A stretch of 64,000 nt of DNA from Leifsonia tongyongensis (GTDB lineage Bacteria > Actinomycetota > Actinomycetes > Actinomycetales > Microbacteriaceae), in contig NZ_JAAGWY010000002.1 of the NCBI RefSeq assembly GCF_010686705.1, positions 830,001 to 894,000 on the forward strand, in the 5' to 3' direction. Under the pieces are notes generated by a model, which saw nothing but the letters and a program-made list of their open reading frames with translations, did no database searches and was not told where the DNA came from. Below are positions 53,049 to 61,416 of this stretch, one piece after another (position 1 is the stretch's first letter; every line of letters begins with the position of its first letter). The translations under genes and the position numbers were made by a program.

Positions 53049-53669
53049 TCAGACCCGCGCCGACGCCGACCGACCGGCGGCGAACCGGCTGAGCGCACCC
53101 GTCTTCGCGAGTGCCTGCACGATCAGCCACGAACCGAGGCCCGCGAAGAGGATGCCCGAGATCGTGGTCGAGATCGTGTAGATGATCGCGAACTCCGGCT
53201 TCGCTCCCGGGTAGGAGTAGATGAGGTCGAGGACGGACTCGGCGAGCCCGGCGCCGGCCCCCGCGATCAGGGCGACATAGAGCCGCCAGTTCGCGTACAG
53301 GAACAGCGCGAAGACGATCTCAGCGCCCAGACCCTGAACGAGACCGGAGAGCAGGGTCGTGAGACCCCACTGGGTGCCGAGCAGCGCCGAGACGACGGCG
53401 GCGACCAGTTCGGTGAAGATGGCGGCGCCGGGCTTGCGGATGATCAACGCGCCGAGGACGCCGGCGAACAGCCACGGCCCGTTGAGGATGCCCTGCAGAC
53501 CGGGCAGCGCGGCCGTGACGGGCGCGCTGATCGGAGTCCAGGCGATGCCCCAGGCCCAGAAGATGACGCCGCTCGCGACGGCGACGACGCTAGCCACGAC
53601 GATGTCGACAACCCTCCACCTGAAGGTGCGCGCCGGTCGGGTGGTTGTCGATGCGATTGTTGCATGCAC
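53049..53669 (-). CDS. ykoE: ECF S component, YkoE-type (thiamine precursor)
   Basis: A 206-residue membrane substrate-binding component with six helices. It starts at GTG; the early WRVVDIVVASVVAVASGVIFWAW and the later GTQWGLTTLLSGLVQGLGAEI match the YkoE family that imports hydroxymethylpyrimidine (thiamine precursor) in pieces. The upstream TPP riboswitch supports this substrate class. First gene of the ykoE-ATPase-ecfT-kinase operon. Confidence 0.92.
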   Translation of the reverse strand: MHATIASTTTRPARTFRWRVVDIVVASVVAVASGVIFWAWGIAWTPISAPVTAALPGLQGILNGPWLFAGVLGALIIRKPGAAIFTELVAAVVSALLGTQWGLTTLLSGLVQGLGAEIVFALFLYANWRLYVALIAGAGAGLAESVLDLIYSYPGAKPEFAIIYTISTTISGILFAGLGSWLIVQALAKTGALSRFAAGRSASARV

Positions 53670-53674
53670 TGTTC

Positions 53675-53704
53675 GTGCCCTTTCACTCGAGGAAAAGAGG
53701 GCAC
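53675..53704 (-). promoter_or_regulatory. Expression-platform hairpin masking ykoE ribosome site
   Basis: On the minus strand GTGCCC (53699-53704) pairs with GGGCAC (53675-53680). The right arm includes AAGGG, the only ribosome-binding sequence near the GTG start. This hairpin would hide it, so the TPP riboswitch likely acts at translation. Confidence 0.5.
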
Positions 53705-53721
53705 GGGATTGAGATGTTGCG

Positions 53722-53811
53722 GCCTCCCTGCGCTGGCATTATCCAGATCAGGTTCGACGGTCGAAGCTTGAGAAGCTTCCTCTCAGCCCGGCTCACCGGA
53801 CTCCCGTGTTC
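53722..53811 (-). ncRNA. TPP riboswitch (THI element)
   Basis: The minus strand carries the aptamer features: ACACGGGAGTCC at the 5' end, CGGGCTGAGAGGAAG (the conserved CUGAGA), GACCGTCGAACCTGATCTGG with ACCUGAUC, and GGATAATGCCAGCGCAGGGAGG (the conserved GGAUAAUGCCAGCG.AGGGA) in order. Thiamine pyrophosphate binding should shut expression of ykoE and the operon behind it. Confidence 0.96.
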
Positions 53812-53829
53812 GTGGAGAAGTCTAGCGGA

Positions 53830-54162
53830 CTAACGCTTCAGTGCGCGGATGATGCGGGTCCAGGCGAGGCCGGCGACGAAGACGAACGGGATGCCGACCG
53901 CGATCAGTGTGATGATGTTCGCCCTGAAATGGAGACCGTCGGCGTCGCGCACATATGCGCCGAGCGGAATGCTGTAACCGCCCCCGCCGCCGCCCCCTGC
54001 GCTCCGATCCTCGTCGCCGCCCATCGAGCCCGAGCCGAACCCGTATTGCACGAGTGCGACCGGGATGAGTGTGACGCCGTCGAGTTCGATCGGGTCACCG
54101 TAGACCGACCTGATGCCGTTGGACGTCAGGGTTTCCGCAAGTCGGAGCGAGGTGTTCGTCAT
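53830..54162 (-). CDS. GerW/YtfJ-like membrane-tethered protein
   Basis: A 110-residue protein with the GerW-family core (GDPIELDGVTLIPVALVQYGFGSG) and a C-terminal transmembrane helix at about 82-103. The Gly-rich loop SAGGGGGGGY is in the middle. In Bacillus GerW works in sporulation; here no sporulation genes are seen. TAGCGT lies six bases before ATG. Confidence 0.8.
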   Translation of the reverse strand: MTNTSLRLAETLTSNGIRSVYGDPIELDGVTLIPVALVQYGFGSGSMGGDEDRSAGGGGGGGYSIPLGAYVRDADGLHFRANIITLIAVGIPFVFVAGLAWTRIIRALKR

Positions 54163-54275
54163 GGTGCCACGCTACCCGCCGACGCGGCCGGTGAACAGGG
54201 CACGTCGACCGCATCCACAGGCTGCGCCCAGCGTTTGCGGACGGTTCTCACCAGAGGGCGGGGAATAATCGTCGG

Positions 54276-55193
54276 GTGTCGAACGCCAGAGCCATCCGCG
54301 GGACCCGCGGTCTCGCCGTCGGCGTGCTGGCGCTCCTGACCGGTGCGCTGATCCTGTGGCACGGGCTCCTGCCCGACGTGGGCGGGGCGGCTTCGCTGAT
54401 CGAGACGTTCCTCCCGTGGCTCGGCGGCGCCATCCTGGTGCTCGGCGTCGCAGCCGTGTTGCGCTTGTCGCTGCTCGGCGGCATCTGCGTCGCGGTCGCA
54501 GCCGCCATCTGGTCGCTCACGTTCGGCCCGGCCTTCCTTCCCGGAATGGCGACCGGCGCGACGTCGCTGACCGTCGCGAGCGAGAACATCCATGCGCCGA
54601 ACTCGGCTGCCGGCGCGATTGCGGCCGACCTGGCCGCGAAGAATCCGGATGTGATCGCGCTGCAGGAGCTCGATGCCGCATCGCGCACGGCGGTGGCGGC
54701 CACGCTCGGCACGAAATACCCGTACTCGCAGGTCGTCGGGACGGTCGGAGTGTGGAGCCGCATTCCGATCACCGGGGAAAAGAAGCTCGACCTCGGGCTC
54801 GGCTGGGACCGTGCGCTCTGGGTCGAGTTGGATACGCCGGGCACTCCGACGAGGGTCTACGCCGTCCACCTGGCGTCGGTGCGCCCCGGCCAGTACCAGC
54901 AGCGGGACACGATGCTCGCCAACCTGACGGCGACGCTGAAGGCCGACCGTTCGCCAAGGGTGGTCGTCGTCGGCGACTTCAACAGCGCATCCACCGACCG
55001 CGAGTTCACCCCGCTGACGCACGTCGTCCACGAAGCGTCCCAGAGCGACCTCGGGTTCGGGTTCACGTGGCCGGCGGAGTTCCCCATCGCACGGCTCGAC
55101 CACGCGCTCACCCGCGGGATGACCACGGTCACGAACACCGTGCTCCCCGACAACGGCAGCGACCACCGGGGCATCCTCGTCGGCTTGCGCTGA
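54276..55193 (+). CDS. Endonuclease/exonuclease/phosphatase-family membrane protein
   Basis: A 305-residue protein. Three N-terminal membrane helices (about 10-90) precede an extracellular EEP domain with SENIHAPN (Asn), LQELDA (Glu), GDFNSAS (Asp, Asn) and SDHRGI (Asp, His) as metal and catalytic residues. It should be a membrane-anchored phosphodiesterase or phosphatase of unknown substrate. Start is GTG with AATAAT six bases before. Confidence 0.88.
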   Translation: MSNARAIRGTRGLAVGVLALLTGALILWHGLLPDVGGAASLIETFLPWLGGAILVLGVAAVLRLSLLGGICVAVAAAIWSLTFGPAFLPGMATGATSLTVASENIHAPNSAAGAIAADLAAKNPDVIALQELDAASRTAVAATLGTKYPYSQVVGTVGVWSRIPITGEKKLDLGLGWDRALWVELDTPGTPTRVYAVHLASVRPGQYQQRDTMLANLTATLKADRSPRVVVVGDFNSASTDREFTPLTHVVHEASQSDLGFGFTWPAEFPIARLDHALTRGMTTVTNTVLPDNGSDHRGILVGLR

Positions 55194-55240
55194 CGCGCGA
55201 GCCGCGAGCCCGCGCCCCGAGCCCGCCCCGCGAGCGCACC

Positions 55241-55295
55241 CAGTCGTCGCCAACTCCCCTCATTTGCAAAGCTTTCGGTGAGTTGGTGACGACTG
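55241..55295. repeat. Intergenic 16-bp inverted repeat element
   Basis: Arms CAGTCGTCGCCAACTC and GAGTTGGTGACGACTG pair over 16 positions with one G-T, separated by 23 bases containing CATTTGCAAAGCTTTCGG. It lies between convergent genes and could terminate transcription, but the shared arm core with 30582-30646 suggests a dispersed element. Confidence 0.75.
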
Positions 55296-55300
55296 ATCGG

Positions 55301-56563
55301 TCAGTCGTCCGGCATCGCACGCGGGTTCGCCGTCTCGCCGACGACCCGCCCGCTCGATCTGACAAGGGAAGCCGGGCCGATCGCCCCGCGGCCGAACTTG
55401 GCGCTGACCTGGTCGAGCGTCCGCTCCGCCTCGCGCCATTCCTCATCGGGATCCCAGAGGCCCAGCCTGCTGCCGCCGGCGTCGTCGAGTTGTTCGACCC
55501 GCACCCCGATCAGGCGGATCGGCGTCCGGCCGAGGTCGAGCGCATCGTAGATCGAGGTCGCCTCCTCGAAGATCCGGCGGCCGACGTTGGTCGGCTCGGC
55601 AAGGGTGCGCGACCGGGTGACGGTGCGGAAGTCGGAGAACCGGAGTTTGAGTGCGACCGTCCGGCCCACGAGCTCGTGCTTGCGCAGGCGCGCCCCGACC
55701 TGGGTCGACAGCCGCAGCAGTTCCCGGCGCAGCCTCACCGGGTCGGAGACGTCCTGCTCGAACGTCATCTCGTGGCCGACGCTCTTCTCGCGGGTCGTGA
55801 CGACGACACTCCGCGGATCGACACCGTTCGCGAGGTCGTGCAGCTTGCGGCCCGAGGCTTCGCCGACCGCGCGCTGCAGCACGGCGAGGGGGGTATCGGC
55901 GAGATCGGCGACGGTGCGCAGCCCCAGTCGCTGGAGGGACTGCCGGGTGCTCTCACCCACACCCCACAGAGCCCCGACGGGAAGCGGCCGCAGGTAGGCG
56001 AGAGTCTCGGATGCAGGGATGACCAGCAGTCCGTCGGGCTTGGCGCGCCCGGACGCCAGCTTGGCGACGAATTTGGTCGACGCCGCACCGACCGAGCAGG
56101 TGAGTCCGGTCTCGTCGCGGACCCGCGTACGGATCAGTTCGGCGATGCGACGGGGAGACCCGAGCAGCCGGCGGGCTCCCGACACGTCGAGGAAGGCTTC
56201 GTCGATGCTCAGCGGCTCCACGAGCGGAGTGACCTCGGAGAAGATCGTCATCACGCGCTCGGAGTACTCGCGGTACTTCTCCATGTGCGGGGGCAGGATG
56301 ATCGCGCTCGGGCAGAGCCGCAGCGCCTGCGACACCGGCATCGCCGAGCGCACACCGAACCGGCGGGCTTCATAGGTGGCACTCGTGACCACGGAGCGCG
56401 GGCCGGGATGGCCGACGATCGCCGGCAGGCCCCGCAGCTCCGGATGGTCGAGGAGCTCGACGGCCGCGAAGAACGCGTCCATATCGACGTGAAGGATGGT
56501 CGCCGTCGCGTCGTCGACCGCATCGGTCGTCACCCGCCGATCGCTGCCATCCGCTCGTCCCAC
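55301..56563 (-). CDS. dinB: DNA polymerase IV
   Basis: A 420-residue Y-family translesion polymerase. Catalytic Asp and Glu are in HVDMDAFFAAVE (palm, first Asp) and SIDEAFLDVS (Asp-Glu). Then the HhH thumb region, a little-finger domain near 250-340, and a C-terminal tail without an obvious beta-clamp motif. It extends past damaged bases and is SOS-related in many bacteria; no LexA box was found nearby. Start with the first in-frame codon before the motif. Confidence 0.95.
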   Translation of the reverse strand: MGRADGSDRRVTTDAVDDATATILHVDMDAFFAAVELLDHPELRGLPAIVGHPGPRSVVTSATYEARRFGVRSAMPVSQALRLCPSAIILPPHMEKYREYSERVMTIFSEVTPLVEPLSIDEAFLDVSGARRLLGSPRRIAELIRTRVRDETGLTCSVGAASTKFVAKLASGRAKPDGLLVIPASETLAYLRPLPVGALWGVGESTRQSLQRLGLRTVADLADTPLAVLQRAVGEASGRKLHDLANGVDPRSVVVTTREKSVGHEMTFEQDVSDPVRLRRELLRLSTQVGARLRKHELVGRTVALKLRFSDFRTVTRSRTLAEPTNVGRRIFEEATSIYDALDLGRTPIRLIGVRVEQLDDAGGSRLGLWDPDEEWREAERTLDQVSAKFGRGAIGPASLVRSSGRVVGETANPRAMPDD

Positions 56564-56605
56564 TCCCCCAGCTTGCCACGCGTGGGAGCGAGTAGCGTTT
56601 CACCT

Positions 56606-57610
56606 ATGGAATTCAGATACCTCGGAAACTCCGGCTTCAAGATCTCGGAGATCATTTACGGCAACTGGCTGACCCACGCATCGCAGGTCGAGAACGACGT
56701 TGCGAAGAAGTGCGTCCAGGCCGCCCTCGACTCGGGCATCACCACGTTCGACACGGCAGACGCGTACGCGAACACCGAGGCGGAGCGCGTCTTGGGCGAC
56801 GCTCTGAAGGGCCAGCGGCGGTCATCTCTCGAGATCTTCACCAAGGTGTACTGGCCGACGGGTCCGAAGGGGCACAACGACGTCGGTCTGTCGCGCAAGC
56901 ACATCATGGAATCCATCGACGGCTCACTGGAACGGCTCGGAACCGACTACGTCGACCTCTACCAGGCGCACCGCTTCGACTACGAGACTCCGATCGAGGA
57001 GACCATGCAGGCGTTCGCCGACATCGTGCGCGCGGGGAAGGCCCTGTACATCGGTGTCTCGGAGTGGAACGCCGACCAGCTGCGCGCCGGGCACAAGCTC
57101 GCGCGCGATCTCGGCATCCAGTTGATCTCCAACCAGCCGCAGTACTCGATGCTCTGGCGTGTGATCGAATCCGAGGTCATCCCGACGTCGGCTGAGCTCG
57201 GCATCTCGCAGATCGTCTGGTCGCCGGTCGCCCAGGGTGTCCTCACCGGCAAGTACAAGCCGGGGGCTGGAGCGCCGGAGGGCAGTCGTGCGCTCGACGC
57301 CAAGGGCGGTGCGAACACCATCAAGGGCTTCATGCGCGACGACATCCTGAACGCGGTGCAGAAACTGCAGCCGATCGCCGACGAGCTCGGAATCACCATG
57401 GCGCAGCTCGCCGTCGCGTGGGTGCTCCAGAACCCGAATGTGGCGGGCGCGATCGTCGGCGCTTCGCGTCCGGAACAGGTCGCATCCAATGCCAAGGCCG
57501 CGGGCATCAAGCTCGACGCGGCCGTGCTCGCCCGCATCGACCAGGCCGTCGGCGACGTCGCGGAGACCGACCCCGAGCAGACCGTCTCACCCGACAGGCG
57601 CCCGGCCTAG
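56606..57610 (+). CDS. Aldo/keto reductase (Kv-beta-like)
   Basis: A 334-residue NADPH-dependent TIM-barrel reductase. Active-site residues are Asp in TFDTADAYANTE, Tyr in the same motif, Lys in IFTKVYWP and His in YQAHRFDY. The pattern NQPQYSMLWR and WSPVAQGVLTGKY place it with K+-channel-beta-like enzymes. A second such enzyme, at 23835-24845, is in another subfamily. Start: TAGCGT seven bases before ATG. Its stop is in a 15-bp tandem repeat. Confidence 0.93.
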   Translation: MEFRYLGNSGFKISEIIYGNWLTHASQVENDVAKKCVQAALDSGITTFDTADAYANTEAERVLGDALKGQRRSSLEIFTKVYWPTGPKGHNDVGLSRKHIMESIDGSLERLGTDYVDLYQAHRFDYETPIEETMQAFADIVRAGKALYIGVSEWNADQLRAGHKLARDLGIQLISNQPQYSMLWRVIESEVIPTSAELGISQIVWSPVAQGVLTGKYKPGAGAPEGSRALDAKGGANTIKGFMRDDILNAVQKLQPIADELGITMAQLAVAWVLQNPNVAGAIVGASRPEQVASNAKAAGIKLDAAVLARIDQAVGDVAETDPEQTVSPDRRPA

Positions 57611-57652
57611 CCGCGCCGGGCCCAGCCGCGCCGGGCCCAGCCGCGCCGGGCA
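57608..57652 (+). repeat. 15-bp tandem repeat, three copies, starting at the stop codon
   Basis: Three copies of CAGCCGCGCCGGGCC (first copy starts TAG, the stop of the aldo/keto reductase). Only the first and last bases differ. Confidence 0.85.
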
Positions 57653-57653
57653 G

Positions 57654-57697
57654 CCCCGGTGGTCGCCGTTCTCAGACGAGCGCGGCGACCACCGGGG
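57654..57697. terminator. Bidirectional terminator between convergent genes
   Basis: Perfect 15-bp stem CCCCGGTGGTCGCCG/CGGCGACCACCGGGG with a 14-base loop. The right arm is inside the last codons of the unknown minus-strand gene. Confidence 0.75.
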
Positions 57698-58319
57698 TGA
57701 ACCACTCGCGGAACGCGGCCGAGTCGTCCCTGAGCGACGTGCTCGCGACGACGGTGTGAGGTGCGACGATCCAGGCCCCGGGCTCGGCGAGCGGCAGGAC
57801 GTAGATGTCGAGGCGGAAATAGCCGGCCTGCCGACGCAGTTCATGCTCGCGGTCGCGCACGACGTCGACGATGTCGGCCGCACGGCGGGAATGCTGCAGC
57901 AGGCTCAGGCGTGCGTACTCCGCGTGACGCTCCGCACTCCAGTCGAACGCCTCCTCATAGTGCTCCGTGACGAGGTCCTGCAGCTCGATCGCCCGGTCGA
58001 ACACCTCGAAATGCGGGGGCTTCAGCTGCGTGACGATCGGGCGTCGTTCGCGCTGCAGCGAGAGTTCCCACCACGCGCGCCACTGCTCGGCCAGTGCTGC
58101 ACGGTCGGTGTTCGAGGTGTGTCCCTGCACCGTCGGACGGGGCAGCGGATGCGACCCCGACGCCGGGTGCATCACGCGCGCGACGGGCGGGAAGACCCGT
58201 GGGATGGGCGGCCTCTCGACAGCCGTGAGGCCGGCGAGGTCGCGGAGCGCGAGGGCCATCAGCAGGTCCCACGGACAATCCTCCGTGACCTGCCATCGAA
58301 GGGTGCCCTCGACGAACAT
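57672..58319 (-). CDS. Conserved hypothetical protein
   Basis: A 215-residue soluble protein with no signal or membrane segment. It begins MFVEGTLRWQVTEDCPW and has an Arg-rich helix near 90-110 and a beta-like end (GAWIVAPHTVVASTSLRDDS). TATGCT six bases before ATG defines a leaderless start. No domain recognised. It lies between the aldo/keto reductase and the ABC operon. Confidence 0.75.
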   Translation of the reverse strand: MFVEGTLRWQVTEDCPWDLLMALALRDLAGLTAVERPPIPRVFPPVARVMHPASGSHPLPRPTVQGHTSNTDRAALAEQWRAWWELSLQRERRPIVTQLKPPHFEVFDRAIELQDLVTEHYEEAFDWSAERHAEYARLSLLQHSRRAADIVDVVRDREHELRRQAGYFRLDIYVLPLAEPGAWIVAPHTVVASTSLRDDSAAFREWFTPVVAALV

Positions 58320-58418
58320 GGTGTCAGCATAGATTCCACCCCTGACAGCCGCCAGTGCCCGACCCTCACGCTGTGGGGACGATCGGCACGCTTCGGACAC
58401 GATCGTCCGACGGGCGCT

Positions 58419-59630
58419 TCACGCCGATCGCAGAGCGTCCGCCGGCGCCAGCCGCGCAGCCCGCGCTGCCGGGTAGATCCCCGCGACCGCGCCGACCACG
58501 ATCGTGGCCGCGACGGCGGGGCCGGCGACCCCGAGGGAGACGACGGGCGGGGTCCCCTGCACCGTTGCCACCACCCAGGTCACCGCGGCTCCCAGCGCGA
58601 CACCAGCGACCCCGCCGCATGCTGAGAGGAGGATCGACTCGAGGAAGAACTGCACGGACACATGACGTGACCGGGCACCGAGCGCACGCCGCAGGCCGAT
58701 CTCCGTGCGGCGCTCGAAGACCGCGATGACCATGATGTTCGCGATCCCGACCCCACCGACGAGCAGCGCGACACCAGCGAGCGCGACGAACAGGTCCACG
58801 AACGTGTTGCGTGCCTCGAGGCGTGCGGCCAGCACATCCGACGGTCGCCTGACCTCCACCTGGTCCGGCGCATCCGGCGACGCCGTGAACGGGAGGACGG
58901 CGGCCACGGCCGCCGTCCGATCCGGGTCGGTCCGCAGGTAGATCCGCGTCGGCGTTCCATCGAAGCCGAGCTCCGCCTTCGCCAGGGGGAAGGTGACGAG
59001 CGCCGCGTCGTCGAGTTCCGGCGCCACCACGACAGGTGCGAGGATCCCGACGACCGCGAAGTAGCGCCCGTCGATGAAGACCTGCGTCTGCGGTCCGAGC
59101 GTAGCGATACCGAGGTTCTGGGCCGCACTGAAGCCGAGCACGACCTCCGGGTACGTCGTCGCCGCCCTGCCGAGGTACTGCCCGCGGATGAGCCTCCCGT
59201 CGAGTGCCGGGAGCAGGGAGCCCTGGGCCGCCACGACACTGATTCCCGAGGTGTCCATCTCCGGCACGGCCGCGCTTCGGCGCACTGTCGCGCCCGCGAT
59301 CGTTCCGACCGCTGTGACGTCTTCGACGGGCGGGATCGCCCCGATCATCGTTTCCGCGGTCGACGGCAGGGGGGTGATGTTCCCACTGAACGTCTGGCCT
59401 GTCGCAACGGTCAGGAGATTCCCTTCGGCTCCGAGCTGCGCCAGCAGCCGCGCCTGCGATGAGTCCGAGAGCCCGAGCACCGAGACGAGCGCCGCGACGG
59501 CGACAGCGATCCCGAGCGCCGACAGGATCGAGCGTGTCCGGCGAGCCGCGAGTCCGCCCGCCGCCAGCCGGATCGCCTCCCCCGCCCGCATCCGGGACCG
59601 GAGCCTGCGCTCCTCATTCGTGCGCCGCAT
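58419..59630 (-). CDS. MacB/FtsX-type ABC permease
   Basis: A 403-residue permease with an N-terminal membrane helix (about 30-52), a large extracellular domain (about 60-270), and three C-terminal helices (near 290, 340 and 375). The segment GGVGIANIMVIAVFERRTEIGLRRALGA is the FtsX-domain signature when read in parts. Start overlaps the ATPase stop by one base (TGATG). Probably exports or senses an envelope compound with the adaptor. Confidence 0.9.
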   Translation of the reverse strand: MRRTNEERRLRSRMRAGEAIRLAAGGLAARRTRSILSALGIAVAVAALVSVLGLSDSSQARLLAQLGAEGNLLTVATGQTFSGNITPLPSTAETMIGAIPPVEDVTAVGTIAGATVRRSAAVPEMDTSGISVVAAQGSLLPALDGRLIRGQYLGRAATTYPEVVLGFSAAQNLGIATLGPQTQVFIDGRYFAVVGILAPVVVAPELDDAALVTFPLAKAELGFDGTPTRIYLRTDPDRTAAVAAVLPFTASPDAPDQVEVRRPSDVLAARLEARNTFVDLFVALAGVALLVGGVGIANIMVIAVFERRTEIGLRRALGARSRHVSVQFFLESILLSACGGVAGVALGAAVTWVVATVQGTPPVVSLGVAGPAVAATIVVGAVAGIYPAARAARLAPADALRSA

Positions 59631-60313
59631 CACGCAGCCGCCGAATCGTCGACGATGCGCCCGTCGCGCAGAGCGACCCGGCGGTGCATGGCGGATGCGA
59701 CCAGTGCATCGTGGGTGATCACCACGACCGTGGTGTGCAGCCCCGCGAGGCCGCGAAGCAGTTCCATGACGAGGTCGCCGCTCACGGAGTCGAGGTTTCC
59801 GGTCGGCTCGTCGGCAAGGACGATCGACGGGCTGCCGACGATGGCGCGCGCGATCGCCGCGCGCTGCTGCTCTCCGCCGGAGAGCTGCGCCGGACGGTGT
59901 CCGCTGCGCCCGGCGAGTCCGACCCGGTCCAGGGCGTCGCGAGCGGCGGCTCTCCGCTCTTTCGTCGATCCGCCGCGGTACAGCAGCCCCGTCGCCACAT
60001 TGTCGAGGATGCTCAGGTGGCGCAACAGATGGAACTGCTGGAACACGAAGCCGATTCGGTTGGCGCGCAGCGCGGACAGCGAATCGTCGCCGAGGCTGGA
60101 CGCGTCGATGCCGTCGATGGTGACCTGTCCGCTGGTCGGCGCCTCCAGTGTCCCGAGGATGTTCAGCAACGTCGATTTTCCGGATCCGGACGGACCCGTG
60201 ATGGCGACCGTCTCCCCTGTCCCGATCCGCAGCGAGACGTCGACGAGCGCCTCGACGGGCGTGGGCGGAGGGTATGACTTGCTCACGGCAGCGAGCTCCA
60301 CGACATAGCTCAT
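59630..60313 (-). CDS. MacB-type ABC ATPase
   Basis: A 227-residue LolD/MacB-type ATPase: Walker A GPSGSGKST, FVFQQFHLLRHLS (typical of MacB-type Q-loop), LSGGEQQRAAIARAI and VLADEPTGNLDS. Forms a complete exporter with the adaptor and permease; ATG overlaps the adaptor stop by 4 nt. Confidence 0.93.
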   Translation of the reverse strand: MSYVVELAAVSKSYPPPTPVEALVDVSLRIGTGETVAITGPSGSGKSTLLNILGTLEAPTSGQVTIDGIDASSLGDDSLSALRANRIGFVFQQFHLLRHLSILDNVATGLLYRGGSTKERRAAARDALDRVGLAGRSGHRPAQLSGGEQQRAAIARAIVGSPSIVLADEPTGNLDSVSGDLVMELLRGLAGLHTTVVVITHDALVASAMHRRVALRDGRIVDDSAAA

Positions 60314-61416
60314 GATGCAGGCACCTCGACGACATCGCCTTCGTGGAGCCCCGCCGATGTCACCTGCACGAGCGTGGATGCGAAGAGCCCCGGCGTCACC
60401 GCGGTGAGCTGCCGCGTGCGGCCGTGCACGACATAGACCGCGTAACCGCCCTCGCTCAGGGCGACCAGGGCGGTCACCGGGACGGCGAGCACATTCCGAA
60501 CGGTCTTGTCGGTGACATGGACCGTCACGGGCGCCTGGTCGAGTCCGCCGGCGGCGGTCGGATCGTCGAGCGTCACAGACGCGGGAACCGTCACGTTCCC
60601 CGGCTGCTGGTTGCCCGGAGACGGCGGCCCACCGGATCCCGCGTCGTCGTTCGCGGTAGCGACACGGGCCAGCGCCGTCACGTGACCGTTCAGCGCGACG
60701 CCCGACGGGAGGGTGACCGAGACCGCGTCCCCCGGATGCACGAGGAACGTCTGCGTCGTCGGCACCTGGGCCACCACGCCGACCGCGGACGAGTCCACCG
60801 TGATCACCGGGCTGCCCGGCTGCACCGGCGAGCCCAGAGCGGTCGCAGTGGAGGCGACACGGACGCCGGAAGGCTCGAAGACGACGCTGCCGAGTGCGAC
60901 GACGCCGGACTGCGCCTGCCCGGTCGCGTGCTGCCAGCGCTCGACGGCGATCCCCGTGACGGACGTGAAGACGTCGTCGACGGTCAGATCGAGTCCTGCG
61001 GCGAAGCCGAGGGCGACCAGATTCTGTTCGAGCTGGGTGACGTCGGGGCCGTCGGTCATCCCCTGCTGGAGGTCCCGCCACGCGGGACGCGCGCCGTAGA
61101 AGAGCGTGACCGGCGCGCCGTCGACCTCGAACAACTCCGCGCCGCGCTTCACGATCGTTCCAGGGGTGGGCAGCGCTGTCACGGTCCCCCCGGGCCGACC
61201 GCCGAATACGGGAGACGGGAGCCCGTGGCCGAGCGTCCCCGACAGCTGGGTCGAGCTCGACAGGGTCGTCCGCGTCACGACGGCGGTCGCCACCGGCACG
61301 CCGGTCGACGGCGTCGAGCCCGGGGCGTTCCCGCGCAGCATCAGGAAGCCAGCGAGCGACCCTCCGACGACGACCGCGGACGCGATCGCGATGCCCAGCA
61401 GGGCGCGCCTAGCCAC
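60310..61416 (-). CDS. Periplasmic-adaptor-type protein with peptidoglycan-binding domain
   Basis: A 368-residue membrane-anchored adaptor (HlyD/MacA-like). An N-terminal helix (about 7-28) is followed by a lipoyl/barrel region and a peptidoglycan-binding-1 segment DGPDVTQLEQNLVALGF, then a beta-barrel with a final GDVVEV. In Gram-positives such adaptors work with MacB-like permeases to move drugs or peptides. GTG start overlaps the lipoprotein stop by 8 bases. Confidence 0.85.
   Translation of the reverse strand: MARRALLGIAIASAVVVGGSLAGFLMLRGNAPGSTPSTGVPVATAVVTRTTLSSSTQLSGTLGHGLPSPVFGGRPGGTVTALPTPGTIVKRGAELFEVDGAPVTLFYGARPAWRDLQQGMTDGPDVTQLEQNLVALGFAAGLDLTVDDVFTSVTGIAVERWQHATGQAQSGVVALGSVVFEPSGVRVASTATALGSPVQPGSPVITVDSSAVGVVAQVPTTQTFLVHPGDAVSVTLPSGVALNGHVTALARVATANDDAGSGGPPSPGNQQPGNVTVPASVTLDDPTAAGGLDQAPVTVHVTDKTVRNVLAVPVTALVALSEGGYAVYVVHGRTRQLTAVTPGLFASTLVQVTSAGLHEGDVVEVPAS

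Noticed and set aside
54356-57610. A plus-strand open frame of over 1000 codons covering the EEP gene, dinB and the aldo/keto reductase
   Set aside because: Only its last third (from 56606) has a real protein, the aldo/keto reductase. The rest is antisense or out-of-frame to dinB and the EEP gene, which have clear motifs; long open frames are common by chance at this GC.
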